From assembly GCA_016872155.1 (NCBI GenBank), contig VHBB01000002.1:1-64000 (forward strand): a DNA stretch of 64,000 nt, in the 5' to 3' direction. The position numbers and the translations under genes are program-made. Below are positions 15,857 through 24,885 of the stretch, in pieces. Below the pieces are notes generated by a model, which ran no database searches, had not been told where the DNA came from, and worked only from the letters and a program-made list of their open reading frames with translations. This DNA comes from Sphingomonadales bacterium. Lineage in GTDB: Bacteria; Bacteroidota; Bacteroidia; Chitinophagales; Chitinophagaceae. The stretch's first letter is position 1, and each line of letters opens with the position of its first letter.

Positions 15857-18733
15857 TTAGGGGCTGTTGCTGTTAAGGAAACTTTTATACGCTGGTAAAT
15901 CTTTGCTTTGTTGCAGACGCTCAAGATTGTCAGCGGAAATAATCATCCAAACAAATTGCGAAGCCTCAAGCCAGGGGGCAATGTCGGTACGGGTCTTTTG
16001 TGCGGCCCTCTCTTTATAAAGGCTGGCGAGTTCTTTGTTGGCAAAGGTCGATACCAATACCAGTTTCGTCTGTTCGGTAAAGGGTTGCAAGGCGGTACCC
16101 AATGCGTTGACAGCAAAGTTTTCGCGGTTAAATCGCTGCAGTGCATTTTTAGTCTCATTGACTAAGGCTACATCCACTCCGGTAAGAACCAGCATGACCA
16201 GGTGCGGTGATTGCGGGTTATTTACAAATTGGGTAGGGGCGGCGGGTAACGTGGGGGCGGATATTGTGGCGGCGGGGGCAGGAGGCATTGCGGTCGAAGT
16301 AGTGATCGTTGCCTGGGTCGGTGTAGCGACCGGTGCCTGCGCCGAGACAGGTGTGGACAAAGAAGCCTCTAGCTTGGCTCGGTTGCCCAGGGCTTCGAGT
16401 AGCGAAACTGCTTTTGGGGCCAGCGGATGTTGTGAAAATTGATTCTGTATCTGGTAAAGAATACGAATGGCAGTAGAATCTTGTCGCTGCTGAATATAGT
16501 AGATAGATTCAATGTAGAGTAGCTGCGGCGTCCAATAACCGGCTCCGTACAAACTGTCTGCCTTCTTTTTTTGGAGGATGGCCTCGCGATAGTTTTGGGC
16601 GGTAAACAGTTCGTAGATCTGCTGGTAAACGCTGTCTGCTTTTTGGGCCACAGGTAGCAATGATTTTTTTTGTGCCAGCAGCGAAACGGTGATCGGGTCG
16701 CCGGGAAACTCCGCTTGTAACCATTTTTTGAGCTGCTCGGCTTTTTCAAGATCGCCTTGTTGTTGATAGCAGCGGTAGAGATTAAAATAAACTTCTTGGC
16801 GAGGGCTAAAGCTCGTATCTGTTTTGCGCAGCCGTTCGAGCATCTCTACCCCTCGTGAACAATCGTCCATGTCTTGAATTAAAATCTTGCCTGCAGTAAA
16901 CAAGGCCTGGCTAATGGAATCGCGCGATATTTTTTGCTGGGCTGCGCTAAGCGGTAATTGGTTGTAGATGGATTCCAAGTCTAGTTCGCCCGTATTTAGT
17001 TTTGCGCCCGAAGCAGAAGAGTCTGTTTGCGCGCCGGGCATCAGGCTATTCATCATGGCTTGCAAAGCCGCCAGTCTTCTCCAGTTATCGTTATTGGGCC
17101 GGTTGCCCCAGCGGGCCTTGAATTCCGTTTGTCCGCGCGTACGGCTGGTGGCATTATAGAAATACCATTCACCCTTGGTGTCACCGGGCATAAACAAGGT
17201 ATTGGTTACGACCGGCTGCAAGGGGTTGTTGGTTCCCCGAAGGACGGTGCCAGCCTCTTCGCCAAGGCCTTGTTGTTTCTTATACTCCCGCAGTACTCTT
17301 CGGGCCCATTCTTTTCGCTCCTCTTCGGGAAGCAGGGCAATTCGCCAAAGGCTGTCTAGTCGTTGTAAGATATCGATGTTGGGTACTAGGCGACTCAATG
17401 CTTTTTTTCTTTCTTCTATCAGGGTTCTGTCGGCCTGGCTACTGTCTTTGATCTGTAAACTATCGTAAAAGCGAGCCGCTTCTTTGTAGTGCCCGGCCAC
17501 ATACGAGAGCTCGGCCAGTTGTAAAAAGGCCTTGTTGCGCTGCAGCGGACTATTGCTCGAAGCCTTGGTGCTGCTGAGCAGAGAGCGAATGGCGCGCTCC
17601 GTATTGCCTCCGGTCAGGTCCATTTGTGCCGCCATATAAAAAATGATATCGCGGTACTCGAGAAATTTATCTTGCGAGGCCATTTTCAAGAGCTCGCTTA
17701 CGTTTTTGTTTATATCGGCCTTGGCATTAAGCTGGTGATTGCGAATGGAACCCAATCGGGCATAGATCTCTAATACCAGGTCGGTGGTATGTGGAATTAC
17801 TTTTTGAAAATAGCGATAGGCTTCGCCGCTCTTACCGGCTTTTTCGTAGAGTTGAGCGATCAGGTATTCCCAACGAGCTTTCTCTTGCTGATTAGCGGCC
17901 TCGGGTAATGCCCTTGTTAAATGGAGTGCCGCACTGTCCCAATTTTCTAGCCGGTAGAATTGCAGGGCCATTACTTCTTCGAGAGCGGGTTGCAGTCGCT
18001 TCGGAAAGGCTGGATCTTTTTTTAGTACGTCGATCAGCGAGGCGGCCTCGGCATATTCATCTTGCGCCAGGTGATTGCGTATCTGCCAGATAAAAGCATC
18101 ATTGCGACTGGGAGGGGTCGTAAAGATTTTTTTTACCGCATTGTTTTTTTCTTCATTGGCAATGCTGCTCGAACGGTTGCCATCGCGACCGCTGCCGATC
18201 ACTTTGTAGTACCCGTCTTTTTCGCGGGGCGCAAATGAATAGTTGATAAATTGAAACAGCTGATAGGCCGAGTCGAATTTTTGCTGAAAGTAATAGGCCG
18301 CTCCCCAGAGCAGGTATAAATTATCGACCCAGTCGTTGCGCAAGTCGTGCAACGCAATTCCCGAAGAGGCTTTTTGAATGACCGAGTCGAGATGGATCGA
18401 ATCGGCCAGAAGGGTCGCGGGCGCGTAATTATAAAAAGAGATCAATTTGCTGTAGTCGTCTTTGTGAGCAGCCTTGGCCCTGTCGATTACCTCGTTGAGC
18501 TTTCGCGCTGCATTGTAGGTAAAATTGTAGTGAGTAACGGTGTTTTGAATAAGACGCGGCAAGGCCCGCAGCTTTCCTTCGGAGGTCTTTTCGGACCGCA
18601 GGACCCGCTCTTCGTATTCTTTAGGCTTGGGTATGTTGATCTTAAAGCCGGTTTGGGCCAGCAAAGCAGGACTTTGAAGTAACAGCAGCAGCCAGGCCGA
18701 CCAAGCGAATTGCCATCTGGATAGGGGTTGCAT
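15857..18733 (-). CDS. PorW/SprE-like type IX secretion system protein
   Basis: 958 residues from ATG 18733; a TTG four codons upstream is rejected. A type I signal peptide (SAWLLLLLQSPALLAQ) is followed by tetratricopeptide-like repeats over most of the length (LYLLWGAAYYFQQKFDSAYQ, YLIAQLYEKAGKSGEAYRYF). After a Pro/Ala/Thr linker, the C-terminal domain begins at HLVMLVLTGVDVALV with NRENFAVNALG. This repeat-plus-C-terminal layout is that of PorW/SprE, a periplasmic lipoprotein needed for type IX secretion and gliding. Unlike the described lipoprotein members, no lipobox cysteine is visible. The PBP gene begins nine bases after the stop, so the genes may be co-transcribed. Confidence 0.72.
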   Translation of the reverse strand: MQPLSRWQFAWSAWLLLLLQSPALLAQTGFKINIPKPKEYEERVLRSEKTSEGKLRALPRLIQNTVTHYNFTYNAARKLNEVIDRAKAAHKDDYSKLISFYNYAPATLLADSIHLDSVIQKASSGIALHDLRNDWVDNLYLLWGAAYYFQQKFDSAYQLFQFINYSFAPREKDGYYKVIGSGRDGNRSSSIANEEKNNAVKKIFTTPPSRNDAFIWQIRNHLAQDEYAEAASLIDVLKKDPAFPKRLQPALEEVMALQFYRLENWDSAALHLTRALPEAANQQEKARWEYLIAQLYEKAGKSGEAYRYFQKVIPHTTDLVLEIYARLGSIRNHQLNAKADINKNVSELLKMASQDKFLEYRDIIFYMAAQMDLTGGNTERAIRSLLSSTKASSNSPLQRNKAFLQLAELSYVAGHYKEAARFYDSLQIKDSSQADRTLIEERKKALSRLVPNIDILQRLDSLWRIALLPEEERKEWARRVLREYKKQQGLGEEAGTVLRGTNNPLQPVVTNTLFMPGDTKGEWYFYNATSRTRGQTEFKARWGNRPNNDNWRRLAALQAMMNSLMPGAQTDSSASGAKLNTGELDLESIYNQLPLSAAQQKISRDSISQALFTAGKILIQDMDDCSRGVEMLERLRKTDTSFSPRQEVYFNLYRCYQQQGDLEKAEQLKKWLQAEFPGDPITVSLLAQKKSLLPVAQKADSVYQQIYELFTAQNYREAILQKKKADSLYGAGYWTPQLLYIESIYYIQQRQDSTAIRILYQIQNQFSQHPLAPKAVSLLEALGNRAKLEASLSTPVSAQAPVATPTQATITTSTAMPPAPAATISAPTLPAAPTQFVNNPQSPHLVMLVLTGVDVALVNETKNALQRFNRENFAVNALGTALQPFTEQTKLVLVSTFANKELASLYKERAAQKTRTDIAPWLEASQFVWMIISADNLERLQQSKDLPAYKSFLNSNSP

Positions 18734-18874
18734 ATTCTCTTGCAATCTAGTTTCTTATTAACTGAAATTCAAATATTTTAGTATTTGAAACCCTTTATTT
18801 TTTGTGAGTATTTTTCAGTAAGGGATTCGGTCTTTTTTGCCCGTTGGCCCTTACCTTTAAGCGTAACTCGGGGT

Positions 18875-19273
18875 ATGGCCAAACTAGAACTTAGATCGGG
18901 ATTAAAAAGACTGCAAAACCGCTACAGGCTGGTGGTGATGAACGATGACACCTACGAGGAGGTCGTGACCTTTCGGCTCTCCCGGTTGAGCGTCTACGTA
19001 ACCATGAGCATGATATTTGTGGTGTTGGTGGGTCTTACGACTTCGCTGATCATCTTTACTCCCTTAAAATACTATATACCCGGTGCCGGCACCGACTACC
19101 AGTCAGTAACGTCGCTCAAGCGTTTACAGTACCGAATAGACTCACTCGAAAAACAAGAGGTGCTCAAACATCAATATTTACTCGGTATACAACAGGCGCT
19201 GGCCGGAAGAGGGGCTTCGGAATTAGACACCACGCTGCTACATATACCCGATGCAGAAATTAGTAATGATTAA
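18875..19273 (+). CDS. Small membrane protein, M23-peptidase N-terminus-like, upstream of bactofilin
   Basis: 132 residues from ATG 18875; the open frame extends upstream but lacks conserved sequence there. The cytoplasmic part (RYRLVVMNDDTYEEVVTFRL) and one membrane segment (residues about 50-72, ending TPLKYYIPG) look like the N-terminus of Bacteroidota M23 peptidases that stand beside bactofilin. A short coiled coil (KRLQYRIDSLEKQE) follows and the protein then stops, with no LytM/M23 domain. Bactofilin starts 16 bases later. The likely role is to link the bactofilin scaffold to the membrane; this is inference. Confidence 0.7.
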   Translation: MAKLELRSGLKRLQNRYRLVVMNDDTYEEVVTFRLSRLSVYVTMSMIFVVLVGLTTSLIIFTPLKYYIPGAGTDYQSVTSLKRLQYRIDSLEKQEVLKHQYLLGIQQALAGRGASELDTTLLHIPDAEISND

Positions 19274-19289
19274 TGAAATCTAACGCTAT

Positions 19290-19721
19290 ATGTTTACCAA
19301 CAAATCAAAAACCGACATGCAAACCAATGCTTCCCTGCCCGCTGGCAATGCCACGTTAATTAGTGCAGGCACCGTACTAAAGGGCGATATCTCCAGCAGC
19401 GGAGATCTTCGCATTGATGGCACTGTAATTGGCAATGTAAAGACCTCTGCCAAAGTGATCGTTGGCAGCACCGGTGTGGTCGAAGGTGATGTATCGGGTG
19501 GACAAGCCGATATTACCGGAAAGGTCAATGGCAATATCAGAGCCACCGAACTGCTGCAATTGAGAGGCGAGTGTATGGTCTCCGGCAATCTTTATGCAGG
19601 CAAGCTGCAGGTAGAGCCCACGGCTACGTTTAACGGACAATGCCACATGGGGGCTAACATTGTAGAGATGACCAGTAACGAGCAACAGACCACGGCTACG
19701 GCTACCTGGGGTTCTGTGTAA
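19290..19721 (+). CDS. Bactofilin (polymer-forming cytoskeletal protein)
   Basis: 143 residues. Residues 22-125 are the bactofilin domain, made of short beta-helix turns with regular glycine spacing (LISAGTVLKGDISSSGDLRI, DGTVIGNVKTSAKVIVG, GVVEGDVSGGQADITGKVNG). Bactofilins polymerise into filaments or sheets without nucleotides and position envelope enzymes. The N- and C-terminal tails are short and disordered. The gene follows the small membrane protein by 16 bases and precedes AtpZ/AtpI by 15 bases, so it lies in a tight operon. Confidence 0.93.
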   Translation: MFTNKSKTDMQTNASLPAGNATLISAGTVLKGDISSSGDLRIDGTVIGNVKTSAKVIVGSTGVVEGDVSGGQADITGKVNGNIRATELLQLRGECMVSGNLYAGKLQVEPTATFNGQCHMGANIVEMTSNEQQTTATATWGSV

Positions 19722-19736
19722 GCCGCCGCTCTTGTT

Positions 19737-19964
19737 ATGAGCCTTCGTTCCAAGCCTTCGTCGAATCAATCGAAGCGTGACCTAATGCGTTATGCCGGAC
19801 TGGCCACACAACTATTGGTGTATTTGTCTCTGTCCGTATTGGCAGGTCTTAAAGCCGATCGCTGGTTGCATTGTTTTCCGTTGTTAACGGCCTTGTTGCC
19901 CCTGCTGGTATTGGGGGCTGTATTTTACAAACTATTTAAAGAGACCGGTTCGAACAAATCATAA
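19737..19964 (+). CDS. AtpZ/AtpI family protein
   Basis: 75 residues. Two hydrophobic segments with the family pattern (MRYAGLATQLLVYLSLSVLAG, then FPLLTALLPLLVLGAVFYKLF). AtpZ/AtpI proteins help assemble the c ring or supply Mg/Ca to the F-type ATP synthase. Here the ATP synthase genes do not follow, so its partner complex must be encoded elsewhere. The next gene starts two bases after the stop. Confidence 0.85.
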   Translation: MSLRSKPSSNQSKRDLMRYAGLATQLLVYLSLSVLAGLKADRWLHCFPLLTALLPLLVLGAVFYKLFKETGSNKS

Positions 19965-19966
19965 CT

Positions 19967-20362
19967 ATGAAAAAAAATAAAGCCGATCGCAGCTTTGCTT
20001 TTATTTGTCTGGGCGCATCGATGCTTTTATTGGCGGCCGTACAATATGCTTGGCTTGCCCCCACTGCGATAAGGGTAGTGGCCACGGCTAATCTATTGCT
20101 ATACGGGTTGACCCTTTTTTTATTTAGACGTACGCGTAAAAGTTTTACCGATCCTAATTTGCACGTATCTGTTCGGGCCATTATGAGTGGCTTTATGATC
20201 AAGTTTTTTGTGTTGGCGGTCGCGGCCTTGGTTTATATTTTTTCGATGCGAAAAGAAGTGAGCCTGCCCGCACTGGGCGCAGTTGCCGTTTTGTATATTG
20301 TATACACCGGGGCAGAGGTAAGGGCCTTGCTGCTCTTGCTTAAGAAGACCGATCATGCCTAA
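19967..20362 (+). CDS. Four-helix membrane protein of the atp leader region
   Basis: 131 residues with four hydrophobic segments (about 10-30, 34-52, 68-92, 98-120). No family is recognised. In many Bacteroidota a similar small membrane protein lies between AtpZ/AtpI and atpB, so its position suggests a link with F0 assembly; that is inference from gene order. The last codons overlap the start of the SprT-like gene by eight bases. Confidence 0.7.
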   Translation: MKKNKADRSFAFICLGASMLLLAAVQYAWLAPTAIRVVATANLLLYGLTLFLFRRTRKSFTDPNLHVSVRAIMSGFMIKFFVLAVAALVYIFSMRKEVSLPALGAVAVLYIVYTGAEVRALLLLLKKTDHA

Positions 20363-20993
20363 GAAAGAAGTATCGGTACTGTATTTGTCTCGTTACCTGC
20401 CGGCCGGTGCCGAATCGTTGGTCTTGCACTACCTCGAACAATATCGCGTTCATCTTACCATCACTCAAAAAAGGCAGACGTTGCTGGGCGATTACCGGCA
20501 TCCGATACCCGGTCATTCGCATCGAATTAGCGTGAATGGTAATTTGAATCCCTATGCTTTTTTAGTGACCCTGCTGCACGAATTGGCCCATCTGGTCACC
20601 TTCGAAAAATATGGTGCGCGCGTGGCCGCCCATGGTACCGAATGGAAACAATGCTATGGCGTGTTGCTAACCGAGCTGCTAAGCCAGGTGCAACTGCCCG
20701 ACGAATTGCAAACAGAACTTCGACGCTCACTAAAGAATCCGGCTGCCAGCAGCTGCGCCGAAGAGTCGCTAATGCGGGTGTTAAAAAAATATGATCACCC
20801 AACCCCCGGTGGTTGTTTGCTCGAGCAATTACAACATGGCGAACGCTTTACCATTAGCGACGGAAGAATATTTGTTAAGGGCGAGAAGTTGCGTAAGCGG
20901 TACAAATGCCTTGACGCGAATACAGGAGCGGTCTATCTTTTTTCTCCGATCTACGAAGTAGAGCGGTGGGTCTCGAAAGAATCTGCGAGTTGA
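20355..20993 (+). CDS. SprT-like zinc metalloprotease-domain protein
   Basis: 212 residues. The SprT-like core shows HELAHLVTFEKYG (HExxH zinc motif near residues 76-80) followed by HGTEWKQCYG, which supplies the third ligand in this family. The C-terminal part (RFTISDGRIFVKGEKLRKRYKC) resembles the zinc-ribbon-like tail but lacks a clear four-cysteine set. The physiological role of bacterial members is not settled; the eukaryotic relative Spartan cleaves DNA-protein crosslinks. It overlaps the upstream membrane protein gene by eight bases and closes this operon. Confidence 0.85.
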   Translation: MPKKEVSVLYLSRYLPAGAESLVLHYLEQYRVHLTITQKRQTLLGDYRHPIPGHSHRISVNGNLNPYAFLVTLLHELAHLVTFEKYGARVAAHGTEWKQCYGVLLTELLSQVQLPDELQTELRRSLKNPAASSCAEESLMRVLKKYDHPTPGGCLLEQLQHGERFTISDGRIFVKGEKLRKRYKCLDANTGAVYLFSPIYEVERWVSKESAS

Positions 20994-21020
20994 ATACCCC
21001 ACCTTGGCGAGTGGGCGCGC

Positions 21021-22232
21021 TTACGCCACCGCTTTTTTGACCAGGTCGGCGGCTTCGCTGAGTAATATAGCCGACTGCACTTTAAGACCGCTCTCATCGA
21101 TAAGTTTTTTGGCTTCGGTCGCATTGGTTCCTTGCAGGCGAACGATAATAGGGATATTGATGTTGCCTAAGTTCTTATAGGCATCGATGACCCCTTGTGC
21201 TACGCGGTCGCAGCGAACGATCCCTCCAAAAATATTTATGAGGATGGCTTTTACGGCTGGGTCTTTCAATATGATCTTAAAGCCGGCCTCTACGGTTTGT
21301 GCATTGGCCGTTCCACCTACGTCCAAGAAATTGGCGGGCTCACCACCACTCAGTTTTATCATGTCCATCGTGGCCATGGCCAGCCCGGCCCCGTTAACCA
21401 TACAGCCTACGTTACCATCTAGTTTTACGAAGTTCAGATTGTACTCCCCGGCTTCTACCTCGGTAGGATCTTCTTCGGTCACATCACGAAGAGCCGCCAG
21501 GTCGGGGTGACGTGTGAGCGCGTTATCATCCAAATTCATTTTACAATCAACGGCCAAGATCTTGTTATCGGCAGCTTTGAACAGCGGATTGATCTCGAGC
21601 ATCGAGCAATCCAATCCTACATAGGCATTGTAGAGGTTGGTTACGAACTTAACGGCGTTCTTAAAGGCATCACCGCTCAGCCCCAGGTTAAAGGCAATCT
21701 TGCGCGCCTGAAAACCTTGCAGCCCGCCTCCGGGATGTACCCACTCCTTAAAGATTTTCTCGGGAGTATTATGTGCCACCTCTTCGATGTTCATTCCGCC
21801 CTCGGTACTGTACATGATTACATTTTGTCCTTTGCTTCTGTCGAGCAAAATAGACAGGTAAAATTCTTTTCTTTCGGAAGGTCCGTCGTAGTACATGTCT
21901 TGTGCCACCAATACCTTGTTGACGATCTTACCGGCCGCTCCGGTCTGTAAGGTAACAAGCGTTCCGCCTAAGATCTTTTCGGCAAATCCTGTAATGTCCG
22001 CTTCGCTCTTGCCAACTTTTACGCCATTGATGCCCGTTTCTTTGATGGTGCCTTTACCCCGGCCCCCTGCATGAATCTGCGCCTTGACTACCGCAAAGGG
22101 GCTACCCGAGCTGCTCTTGATCTTCTCGTAGGCTTCTTTGGCCTCGGCAACAGAAGAACAGGCCATACCCTCTTGAACGGGAACATTATATTTTTTTAGT
22201 AGTTCTTTGGCTTGGTATTCGTGCAGATTCAT
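21021..22232 (-). CDS. sucC: ADP-forming succinate-CoA ligase subunit beta
   Basis: 403 residues from ATG 22232; the longer open frame adds 45 unrelated codons. The N-terminus MNLHEYQAKELLKKYNVPV, the ATP-grasp region (VVKAQIHAGGRGKG) and the C-terminal CoA-ligase domain (GNVGCMVNGAGLAMATMDMI, GGTANAQTV, NIFGGIVRCDRVAQGV) identify the beta subunit. With SucD, not in this window, it makes succinate and ATP (or GTP) from succinyl-CoA in the TCA cycle. A near-consensus box (TATCTTCG) lies 15 bases before the start. It converges with the SprT-like gene with a 27-base gap. Confidence 0.98.
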   Translation of the reverse strand: MNLHEYQAKELLKKYNVPVQEGMACSSVAEAKEAYEKIKSSSGSPFAVVKAQIHAGGRGKGTIKETGINGVKVGKSEADITGFAEKILGGTLVTLQTGAAGKIVNKVLVAQDMYYDGPSERKEFYLSILLDRSKGQNVIMYSTEGGMNIEEVAHNTPEKIFKEWVHPGGGLQGFQARKIAFNLGLSGDAFKNAVKFVTNLYNAYVGLDCSMLEINPLFKAADNKILAVDCKMNLDDNALTRHPDLAALRDVTEEDPTEVEAGEYNLNFVKLDGNVGCMVNGAGLAMATMDMIKLSGGEPANFLDVGGTANAQTVEAGFKIILKDPAVKAILINIFGGIVRCDRVAQGVIDAYKNLGNINIPIIVRLQGTNATEAKKLIDESGLKVQSAILLSEAADLVKKAVA

Positions 22233-22303
22233 TGCTGAAAATTTTCGCGAAGATAAGACAAATCGTCCTTTTGTTTTTAACGTTACCTTTCGTTTGTAGC
22301 CGT

Positions 22304-22311
22304 TAAATTTG
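22304..22311 (+). promoter_or_regulatory. -7 promoter box of the putative porin gene
   Basis: TAAATTTG fits TAnnTTTG and lies 28 bases before the proposed TTG start at 22340. The spacing to any TTG -33 element is not ideal. Confidence 0.45.
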
Positions 22312-22339
22312 TAGCACTCCCAAAAAACTGCCTGTTGTT

Positions 22340-24394
22340 TTGTTGCTAACTCGAACATACCTATCACTGTTGCTTTGTCTGGTCGCTTCGCAGGTGCTGG
22401 CTCAAGAGCTTGGCCCTAGGACACTTCCCGCTAGAGGAACGGTGCCGGTCAATAGGGGGGGGATGGGCAACCTCGGACAAGCAATGGGAAGCGGGCTTCA
22501 AGGGGAAGGCACCGATAGCCTCAAGCGCCGCGACAAGAACGAAGATTCCATCACTATCTTTTATCGAAAATTAGATCGGTGGGGACCGTTCACACTCGAT
22601 TCTTCGATAGCTGATTTTACCAAGCGTTTTCCCATTAAGGCCTCTACCATTCACCTGGGAAATCTGGGTAGTGCCTCGCGTTCGTTACTGTTTTCTACGC
22701 CCGGTCAAATTGGATGGGATGCCGGGCTTCATGCCTATGACCTGTACAAGTGGAACGAAGAAGAGGTTCGTTTTTTTCAGACCACTCGTCCGTATTCGGA
22801 GATCAACTACCAATTGGGTAGCCGGGTAGAGCAATTGATCAGTTTGCTGCATACGCAAAACATCAAGCCCAACTGGAATTTTATGTTTCAGTACCGACTG
22901 GTCAATTCACCGGGCATCTTTCAGCAACAGCGCTCCAATCACAATAACTATTTGTTCAGCAGTCGCTACCAATCCAAAAGCCTTCGCTATCATGTCTGGA
23001 TGTACCTGCTGGGTAATCGGCTACAATCCGAAGAGAACGGAGGCATTATAGACTCGACCCATATTTTGAATGACCCGATCTACAGCGACCGTTTTAATAT
23101 TCCGGTATGGTTAGGAGGCGCTTCGACCTTTACGGCCAATTTTTTCAGCAATAAGATCAATACGGGCAATCGTTACCGGCAAACCCAATTTTTATGGCGA
23201 CACCAGTATGATCTTGGCAAGAAAGATTCGTTGGTCACCGATTCGACCGTCGTGCCCTTGTTCTTTCCGCGCTTGCGCATGGAGCATCAGCTTCGCTATG
23301 ACCGATCGGATTTCAATTTCTTCGATCAGCAGCCCTCTCTTACCTACTACGAACGCTTTTACCCGGGGCTGGCTGTGCGGCCCGATTCATTAACGCTACG
23401 CGACAATTGGAAGATTCTTTCCAACAATTTCTCGCTGTACCAGTTTCCGGATGCAAAAAATTTGCAACAGTATTTTAAAGTGGGGGCCGAGCTGCAGCTC
23501 GTGCAGGGACAAACGATTAAAGAGAACTTTTCTTTTGTAAATACCATCGGACAGTTTTTGTACCGCAACCTGACCCGTAACAAGCGTTGGGAGATGGAGC
23601 TGGGCGGACAACTCTTTTTGTTCGGAGAACATAGGGGCGATTATCGGCTGCACGTACAATTGCAACGATCGTTGGCCAACAAAAAGGGGTCATTGTTAGT
23701 GGGGGCATTACAGCTCAACCGCACACCCGCTTTTATTTTTGATCGACGCAGTAGTTTTTATCTCGGCTCTTCCACCACCGTTTTTAGAAAAGAGAATTAT
23801 ACCCAGTTCTTTTCGATCATCGACTGGACGGCTAAGGGGATTACGCTGCGCGGTGATTATTTTTTGGTCAGTAATTTCAGTTATCTGCTCGATTTTCAAA
23901 AGGTCAATCAGACCAATTCTTTGTTTAACGTGCTGCAGCTGCAGGCGCTCAAGACCTTTCGTCTTACAAAAAATTTCAAGTGGCATGCCGAGTTTTATTT
24001 TCAGCAACGCATTGGGTCAGCGCCTCTCAATTTGATGCCATTCTTTACCCGCCATCGACTGGCCTACGAAGGCAGCTTGGGGTTCAAAAACCTCAACCTG
24101 GCCACGGGTCTGGAGTTGCGCTACCGACCCCCTTACAAGGCCGACCGCTATTCGCCACTGCTGGGGCAGTTCTTTTTTCAAGACAGGGTGGTGATCAGCA
24201 ATCCGCTGCCAGATATGGCGGCCTATGTTAACTTCAGAATTCGTCCGTTTACGGCATTTGTACGGGCCGAGAACCTAAATACGGCCCGTGACCTTCAAGG
24301 CTTTGGGTTTACTCGTAATAACCTGCTGGGCGAGGGCTATCCGCTACAAGGCTTACACCTTCGGGTGGGCATTTTTTGGCAATTTGTTAATTAG
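22340..24394 (+). CDS. Putative porin (outer-membrane beta-barrel protein)
   Basis: 684 residues. A signal peptide (LSLLLCLVASQVLAQ) is followed by a glycine-rich linker and a long beta-rich region with alternating aromatic residues. The C-terminus (LHLRVGIFWQFVN) resembles the closing strand of outer-membrane barrels. It matches the Bacteroidota 'putative porin' family as I remember it; the substrate is unknown. No ATG precedes the signal peptide in frame. TTG at 22340 (or the next TTG at 22343) is the best start. It is divergent from sucC and appears to be a single-gene unit; the next gene has its own promoter box. Confidence 0.78.
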   Translation: MLLTRTYLSLLLCLVASQVLAQELGPRTLPARGTVPVNRGGMGNLGQAMGSGLQGEGTDSLKRRDKNEDSITIFYRKLDRWGPFTLDSSIADFTKRFPIKASTIHLGNLGSASRSLLFSTPGQIGWDAGLHAYDLYKWNEEEVRFFQTTRPYSEINYQLGSRVEQLISLLHTQNIKPNWNFMFQYRLVNSPGIFQQQRSNHNNYLFSSRYQSKSLRYHVWMYLLGNRLQSEENGGIIDSTHILNDPIYSDRFNIPVWLGGASTFTANFFSNKINTGNRYRQTQFLWRHQYDLGKKDSLVTDSTVVPLFFPRLRMEHQLRYDRSDFNFFDQQPSLTYYERFYPGLAVRPDSLTLRDNWKILSNNFSLYQFPDAKNLQQYFKVGAELQLVQGQTIKENFSFVNTIGQFLYRNLTRNKRWEMELGGQLFLFGEHRGDYRLHVQLQRSLANKKGSLLVGALQLNRTPAFIFDRRSSFYLGSSTTVFRKENYTQFFSIIDWTAKGITLRGDYFLVSNFSYLLDFQKVNQTNSLFNVLQLQALKTFRLTKNFKWHAEFYFQQRIGSAPLNLMPFFTRHRLAYEGSLGFKNLNLATGLELRYRPPYKADRYSPLLGQFFFQDRVVISNPLPDMAAYVNFRIRPFTAFVRAENLNTARDLQGFGFTRNNLLGEGYPLQGLHLRVGIFWQFVN

Positions 24395-24418
24395 CCGTAT
24401 TTAATTAAAATAGCTCCT

Positions 24419-24426
24419 TAATTTTG
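24419..24426 (+). promoter_or_regulatory. -7 promoter box of the metal-handling cluster, leaderless spacing
   Basis: TAATTTTG matches TAnnTTTG. It ends two bases before the first of two tandem ATG codons and five bases before the second (24432). Confidence 0.6.
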
Positions 24427-24428
24427 CA

Positions 24429-24821
24429 ATGATGATCCGCATGCTACTAGCTATATCGATGTTCTGCCTGCTGGCCTTGTCTAGCGGGTTGACCTTGCAG
24501 ATGCATTATTGCATGAACCAGGTGGCCGAGTTGAGCATTTTTTCTTCTGCCGATCATACCTGCAACAGTTGCGGGATGCAAGAAGAAAAAGAGGGTTGCT
24601 GTCATCAAGAAAAACAGTTGGTCAAGCTCACTCACGATCAATTTCCTCCACATTTTGCTACGTACAACATTGCTCCGGCCTTGGCGTTTGTAGGGCCATT
24701 GGTTTACCCATCATTGTCGGCGTTGGCCAGCGAGAATGGTGTAATGGCTCGGATCGACCCAGCACCACCCGACAACTCGTCACCGCCGCTGTTTATTAAG
24801 AACAGGGTATTTAGAATTTGA
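24429..24821 (+). CDS. HYC_CC_PP-like small cysteine-rich membrane protein
   Basis: 130 residues, or 129 from the second ATG at 24432, which fits the promoter spacing better. An N-terminal hydrophobic segment is followed by HYCMNQ, a CNSC pair, GCCH and a C-terminal PPDNSSPP. This order of HYC, CC and PP motifs matches the Bacteroidota HYC_CC_PP family, which has no experimentally proven function that I know of. The cysteines and histidines suggest metal binding outside the cytoplasm. It is the first gene of a five-gene run with two HMA proteins and a TlpA thioredoxin. Confidence 0.78.
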   Translation: MMIRMLLAISMFCLLALSSGLTLQMHYCMNQVAELSIFSSADHTCNSCGMQEEKEGCCHQEKQLVKLTHDQFPPHFATYNIAPALAFVGPLVYPSLSALASENGVMARIDPAPPDNSSPPLFIKNRVFRI

Positions 24822-24885
24822 GTCTTTACTTTTTTTACTTTCTTCTTCTCACTAATTTTTTAATTAACTTTTTAATGATACTACT

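Noticed and set aside
16035-16442. 135-residue rightward frame rich in Ala, Val and Gly
   Set aside because: Mirror of the Pro/Ala/Thr linker in the PorW/SprE-like gene; low-complexity shadow.
20998-21014. Stem-loop CCCAC/GTGGG between the SprT-like gene and sucC
   Set aside because: Short stem and no T run on either side, so not supported as a terminator.
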